Positions 7,117 to 10,173 of a stretch of 10,173 nt of DNA are shown piece after piece. A model generated the notes under the pieces. It had not been told where the DNA came from, did not search any database, and was given only the letters and a program-made list of their open reading frames with translations. Position numbers and translations under genes: made by a program. The DNA comes from Euperipatoides rowelli (taxonomy: Eukaryota > Onychophora > Udeonychophora > Euonychophora > Peripatopsidae), in NCBI GenBank assembly GCA_003024985.2, contig PXIH01S0001184.1; one strand, written 5' to 3'. The first letter of the stretch is position 1, and every line of letters begins with the position of its first letter.

Positions 7117-7593
7117 TTATAATTGTAAGCTGCTAAATGTTAAGTAAGACTTGAGATCCATAAAAATAGTAAACTCGCATTCTAAAAGGAACTTCTCAAA
7201 CTTCTTCACACCAAATATAATTGCTAAACCTTTTTTATCCATCTTTTCATAAATTTGTTCAGCCCTAGACAGGTTACAAGACCTGTATGCAATTGGTCGC
7301 TCTCTTCCTTCATCATCAATTAGTGCCAAAATGGCTCCTACACCATAAGCACTCACATCACATGTTAATATAAAAAAAATTCCAGGGTTGTAATGGTTCA
7401 GTAGTCTGTGCAATGGTTCTGCTACAGAGGCCTTATCCTTANGAAAGCATACATAAAAATTAAGAAGTCCTAAGAAAGCCTGCAATTCCACTTTATTTGT
7501 CGGATTTGGTGCATTATGGATCACTTTTACTTTTGAAGGAGATGGTTTTATTCCCTCACTGGAAACTATAAATCCCAAAAAATTCCAACTCAC
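7117..7593 (-). pseudogene. pol: gypsy RT thumb and RNase H
   Basis: An open stretch of 158 codons with one unknown residue (the n at 7442). Residues 5-50 (FLGFIVSSEGIKPSPSKV … LQAFLGLLNFY) are the RT thumb. Residues 52-66 (KDKASVAEPLHRLLN) are the start of the connection. Residues 75-90 (ILTCDVSAYGVGAILA) start RNase H with its first Asp (residue 79, 7357-7359). RPIAYRSCNLSRAEQIYEK follows. In the next motif, DKKGLAIIFGVKKFEKFL, the catalytic Glu of 'DKEALAI' reads Lys (7231-7233). The third motif FTIFMDLKSYL keeps its Asp (7156-7158) but has Leu where His is usual. About 30-40 residues of the normal connection are missing between LLN and HYNP. The frame start is internal. Confidence 0.92.
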
Positions 7594-8240
7594 TCACAGC
7601 AAAGTTACATTTATCCTTGTTTAATGATATTCCTACCTTCCTCATTCTTGTCAACACTTGCCATAGTCTTTCATTGTGCTCTTGTTCTTCTTTACCAGAA
7701 GGACATCATCTATGAATATGAATACAACTACCCTGGTATTCTGATAATTAATGTCTCCAATAACTTTTGGAAAATTCCAGAAGCTGATAATCCCTGTGGT
7801 AGTCGATTTACCTTCAGTAGTCCTTTAGAAGTATTTATGGTCAATATTTCAGCTGCTTCTGCATCCACTGGAAGTTGGTAATAAGTTTGATTCAAATATA
7901 ATTGTGTAAACAGTGTACCTCTACTAATAGTTGTTAACATTCTTGTACTGTTGGCAATGGGTAAGCATTTTTCTTTACTTTAGCATTTACTGTAGATCGA
8001 TAATCAATACATAGTCTTATTGTGCCATCCTGCTTCAAAACTGGTACCACAGGAGTAGCCCACGATTCAAAATCTGTAGGTTAAAATGTGCCATTTTCAA
8101 TCATTATTTCCAATGCTTGGTTTACAATGTCCTTGATTGAAATTGGAGCCGGATGTGGCCTTAAAAATATGGGATTACTGTCCCTTTCTATCTTTATTTT
8201 AACAGGGGGGGGGGTACCATTAAAACAGGTCTTTTCTTTC
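7594..8240 (-). pseudogene. pol: gypsy reverse transcriptase fingers and palm
   Basis: Reverse transcriptase copies element RNA into cDNA. From the N-terminal side: PIFLRPHPAPISIKDIVNQA near 8110-8180, the conserved lead-in; a TAA at 8081-8083; WATPVVPVLKQDG (from 8062) and RLCIDYR with NAYPLPTVQ, the fingers. After a frameshift near 7945, the frame 7940-7728 gives FTQLYLNQTYYQLPVD. This is motif A, where the catalytic Asp of 'F.K.DL..AY' is replaced by Tyr (7896-7898). LPQGLSASGIFQ follows (7791-7802, motif B). After another break comes FIDDVLLV (7705-7716 for FIDD), the YxDD box with both Asp present, then EHNERLWQVLTRM and CNFAVSELEF. Stops, shifts and the lost motif A Asp make it inactive. 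Confidence 0.92.
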
Positions 8241-8640
8241 CTTAAATAAGTTATTCAAACTCCTGTATGATTTGTTTCACTCCCCTGTGTGCTACAATGG
8301 AATATAATCCTTGAATGTGGATAAAAGGGTTTAAACCAATTTCTTTCCAAGAAGCTAACTCCGCCTTCTGAGACTATTAACAGATCCAAGTTTGTAATTG
8401 TTATCTTGCCTTCAATTTGAACCTCTCCCCCCCCTCCCCTTCCCCATAAGAATAAATTTATTTTACTTTTCCGCAGCACTGGACGTTGACTAATATTTGG
8501 TCATATTGAATCTACTTCCAATAAATGTTCTTTGCCATTTAGCTTTACCTTGACTTTATAGGGCTTTAATGCTTCATCATCTTCTAGTCATACTCTTGTG
8601 CTTTAATGGGACTAATATTTACTTTCTGTTCTTTTATTTC
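8241..8640 (-). pseudogene. pol: gypsy protease remnant
   Basis: The retroviral-type aspartic protease precedes RT. Around 8480-8580 the minus strand reads YKVKVKLNGKEHLLEVDS, the approach to the active site ('V.VNG….EVDTGA'). The expected Gly-Ala after Asp-Ser is lost, and a TGA follows (EVDSI then stop). The C-terminal half, 8479-8255, starts RKSKINLFLWG and continues to KITITNLDLLIVSEGGVSFLERNWF, here split by my limit into its two parts: the 'LP+.VV' strand (DLLIVSEGG) and SFLERNWF, matching 'SLLGRNWL'. Runs of eight C (8427-8434) and ten G (8205-8214) on the plus strand lie inside or beside it and probably cause frameshifts. The active site is not intact. Confidence 0.78.
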
Positions 8641-8689
8641 TAAAGTGCTATTTAAATATTTACTTTTCTCTTTATGTTTATTTTGTAAA

Positions 8690-9525
8690 GCACAACACAT
8701 CCTTTTTTCCTGCAAAAATTAAATATAATATTCATATGAAAACATTCGGGAGCTTTATGGTCTCCTCCACATCTAAAACAATCAATCACTTTCCTTACAC
8801 TTTGCTTGTAATAATCCTCACCCTTTTCATTTTTTTTGCTTATAATTTCTATCTTTAAAATCTTTTTGATAATTAAATTTCTTTGTGGCTTCTATTTTCC
8901 CAATATTTTCTTGTTGACTTTTATCCATTTTATTTTCTATCATATTTTCTACCAGGTTTGTTGTTTTAATGCCCGATATATTTTTATTTGCTGTCTCAAA
9001 AGATAAATTTGCCACTTTATCTAATGTTAATTTTTGTTTCGCCAACAATTTAAGCTGCAATTAAATGTCTGAAACTTGCCATATTAATCTGATCATTAAT
9101 TGCTTATTCAAATCTTTATAATTACAGTAGCCTAACTGCTCATTTTCTTTCTAATTACTTACGATTTGAAAATTTGATGTCACTACTTCATTTGGAACAG
9201 GTGAAAAATGATTAGAAAGTTTTAATATTATCTCATCAAAAGTAAAATCTTCGATAACTTTTGGCAGAAATTGGCACTATCAATAAAAGTAAAACTGAAA
9301 TTGTGCCCTCTCCAATTACTGACCCTAAAATAGCTATTTTTATTTCAGCATATATTATTGCATTTGCCTTAAATAAATAATTTAATTTCAACTTATAGTT
9401 CTCCCATGATGCTTGTGGGCTCTGATTAATTTCAGGAAAGCTGCCTATAACTGAACTAACTGATTTGAAAGAGCTTCACTAGCTGTCGTATCCATATTTT
9501 TATTTTTCTTACTATTTTTACTCAT
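8690..9525 (-). pseudogene. gag: gypsy gag remnant with zinc knuckle
   Basis: The ATG at 9525 overlaps the primer-binding site and begins MSKNSKKNKNMDTTAS. After a shift near 9450, the typical gag run appears: GSFPEINQSPQASWENYKLK then FKANAIIYAEIKIAILGSVI (9330-9440), the 'W..Y..RL..YF.AN.I…….LL..+G' pattern. DEIILKLSNHFSPVP (9190-9235) follows, with stops at 9151-9153 (TAG) and 9061-9063 (TAA). Part of the middle is probably deleted. LLAKQKLTLDKVANLSFE (about 9000-9050) is the next conserved block, then a Lys/Asn-rich linker. The knuckle CFRCGGDHKAPEC (8742-8780) has the CX2CX3HX4C spacing. A second knuckle is only partly readable (NFCRKKG with Cys where His is expected). Confidence 0.85.
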
Positions 9526-9530
9526 CGCCA
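9521..9530 (-). other. Primer-binding site of the gypsy element
   Basis: On the minus strand TGGCGATGAG begins about two bases after the LTR end. TGGCG is the shared start of primer sites in several insect gypsy elements (tRNA-Ser or tRNA-Lys users). Only the first five bases are diagnostic; the rest has diverged or belongs to the gag start. Confidence 0.6.
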
Positions 9531-9532
9531 AA

Positions 9533-9722
9533 CTCTTAAATGATTCACAAACATTTATTAAGTTAAAACAAATGATATCTTTCTCACCAAAGGTGAAGAA
9601 ACTCAAGGGAACATGTGACGTTCACCATATTAAATATGATAGAATTTTCAGAAAAATTTCCTATCCCATAATTCCAAAGGCACTATAATATTATTTAAAA
9701 TCCCATAATTCAATATATAACA
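9533..9722 (-). repeat. 5' LTR of the gypsy element
   Basis: 190 bp, starting TGTTATATATTG on the minus strand at 9722 and ending AAGAG at 9533, next to the PBS. It matches 4535-4656 except for about 68 bp (9569-9636) found only here. That extra part contains a hairpin-capable stretch (TTCTCACC/GGTGAAGAA, 9581-9600) and a near-palindrome GTGACGTTCAC (9615-9625). A polyadenylation-type AATAAA reads on the minus strand at 9554-9559. Confidence 0.88.
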
Positions 9723-9734
9723 TAAAGTAAAAAG

Positions 9735-9888
9735 GTGATGTCATTAGTCAAACAGTGAATGATGTAATAAGCTTATGGTAAATGATGCCATAGTCTTACG
9801 GTGAATGATGTTTTAAGTCTTTTGTGAGATGTCATAAATTGAATGATGTCTTTTAAGGCTTACCGTGAATGATGCCATAAGCTTAAGG
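9735..9888. repeat. Minisatellite, about seven imperfect ~23-bp units
   Basis: Units begin at 9735, 9755, 9778, 9801, 9824, 9841 and 9865, with lengths 20, 23, 23, 23, 17, 24 and 24. The approximate consensus is GTGAATGATGYCATAAGC followed by TTAYG. The core GAATGATG occurs in most units and CATAAGCTTA in the better ones. The array starts 12 bp outside the gypsy 5' LTR. No coding or spacer-like structure is seen. Confidence 0.85.
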
Positions 9889-10173
9889 GTAGGATAACAA
9901 ATGTGTTTGAGACATTGCTTCTCATAATTGTTGCTTGTCAAACATCTTATTTAGTTGGGTATATACTTGTATTTGAAATGGAACATTTTCAGGATTAGAT
10001 ATTGGCTACACTGATTAACAATTCATACCATCTATCAGATATACTGTACAATACATAAATGGATTCACCCATTGAATACATGGAAGCAAGTGATTAATCA
10101 TCTGGGTCTAAACATATCCAGATATATGCACTTGAAAAAATAGTTACCATATTAGTTCTTTCTAAAATAATAT
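9889..10173. other. AT-rich flank, nothing recognised
   Basis: About 285 bp without an open frame of note, RNA gene or element signature. It runs off the end of the window. Confidence 0.5.

Larger units (their letters stand above)
4535..9722 (-). mobile_element. Ty3/gypsy LTR retrotransposon, decayed, no env
   Basis: Read on the minus strand the order is LTR (9722-9533), PBS, gag with zinc knuckle, protease, RT, RNase H, integrase, polypurine tract, LTR (4656-4535). Integrase after RNase H is the Ty3/gypsy order. The gag knuckle CFRCGGDH and the integrase tail HVDQLKPR are typical of invertebrate gypsy elements; I would place it near the mag-type lineage, without certainty. The pol stop is about 20 bp from the PPT, leaving no room for env. 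Without the nested non-LTR insertion it is about 4.4 kb. Multiple frameshifts, stops, at least two small deletions and lost catalytic residues show it is inactive. I could not find a clear target-site duplication. Confidence 0.92.

Noticed and set aside
7624-7881. Plus-strand open frame
   Set aside because: Antisense to the gypsy RT palm motifs.
9735-9888. CRISPR-like array
   Set aside because: Units are contiguous and degenerate with no spacers, and the context is eukaryotic.

Overview
This is an AT-rich stretch of animal nuclear DNA, most likely insect or another arthropod. It holds no host gene that I can recognise and consists almost entirely of decayed retrotransposons nested or set next to each other. 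The animal assignment rests on three things: a Ty1/copia element whose primer site resembles the internal initiator-tRNA-Met site known from Drosophila copia, a Ty3/gypsy element of the type common in invertebrate genomes, and a Jockey/CR1-type non-LTR element. A single undetermined base (n) at 7442 shows this is draft assembly.

Layout. 1-516: AT-rich flank with nothing identifiable. 517-4269 (+): a Ty1/copia-type LTR element with LTRs of about 550-570 bp, a primer-binding site, degraded gag with a CCHC knuckle, a protease DSGA motif, an integrase whose H/C and D-D35-E motifs are recognisable, and a polypurine tract. Reverse transcriptase and RNase H are missing, so this is an internally deleted copy. 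Its left LTR carries an extra insertion of about 307 bp (745-1051) flanked by an 8-bp direct repeat. 4270-4534: AT-rich spacer. 4535-9722 (-): a Ty3/gypsy-type element with short LTRs (190 and 122 bp), PBS, gag with zinc knuckle, protease, reverse transcriptase, RNase H, integrase and PPT. The pol stop lies about 20 bp before the PPT, so there is no env. 6018-6816 (+): the 3' end of a non-LTR retrotransposon lying inside the gypsy integrase region. 9735-9888: a small minisatellite of about 23-bp units. 9889-10173: nothing identifiable.

None of the coding regions is intact. All have stops, frameshifts, deletions or lost catalytic residues: the gypsy RT motif A Asp is read as Tyr, and the gypsy RNase H Glu is read as Lys. 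The order of events can partly be read. The copia element inserted and later gained the 307-bp insertion in one LTR. The gypsy element inserted, then received the 5'-truncated non-LTR copy. I found no convincing new functional system. The most unusual items are the unclassified 307-bp insertion, the strong TAA/TAG-only stop pattern in the copia remnant, and the minisatellite beside the gypsy LTR.
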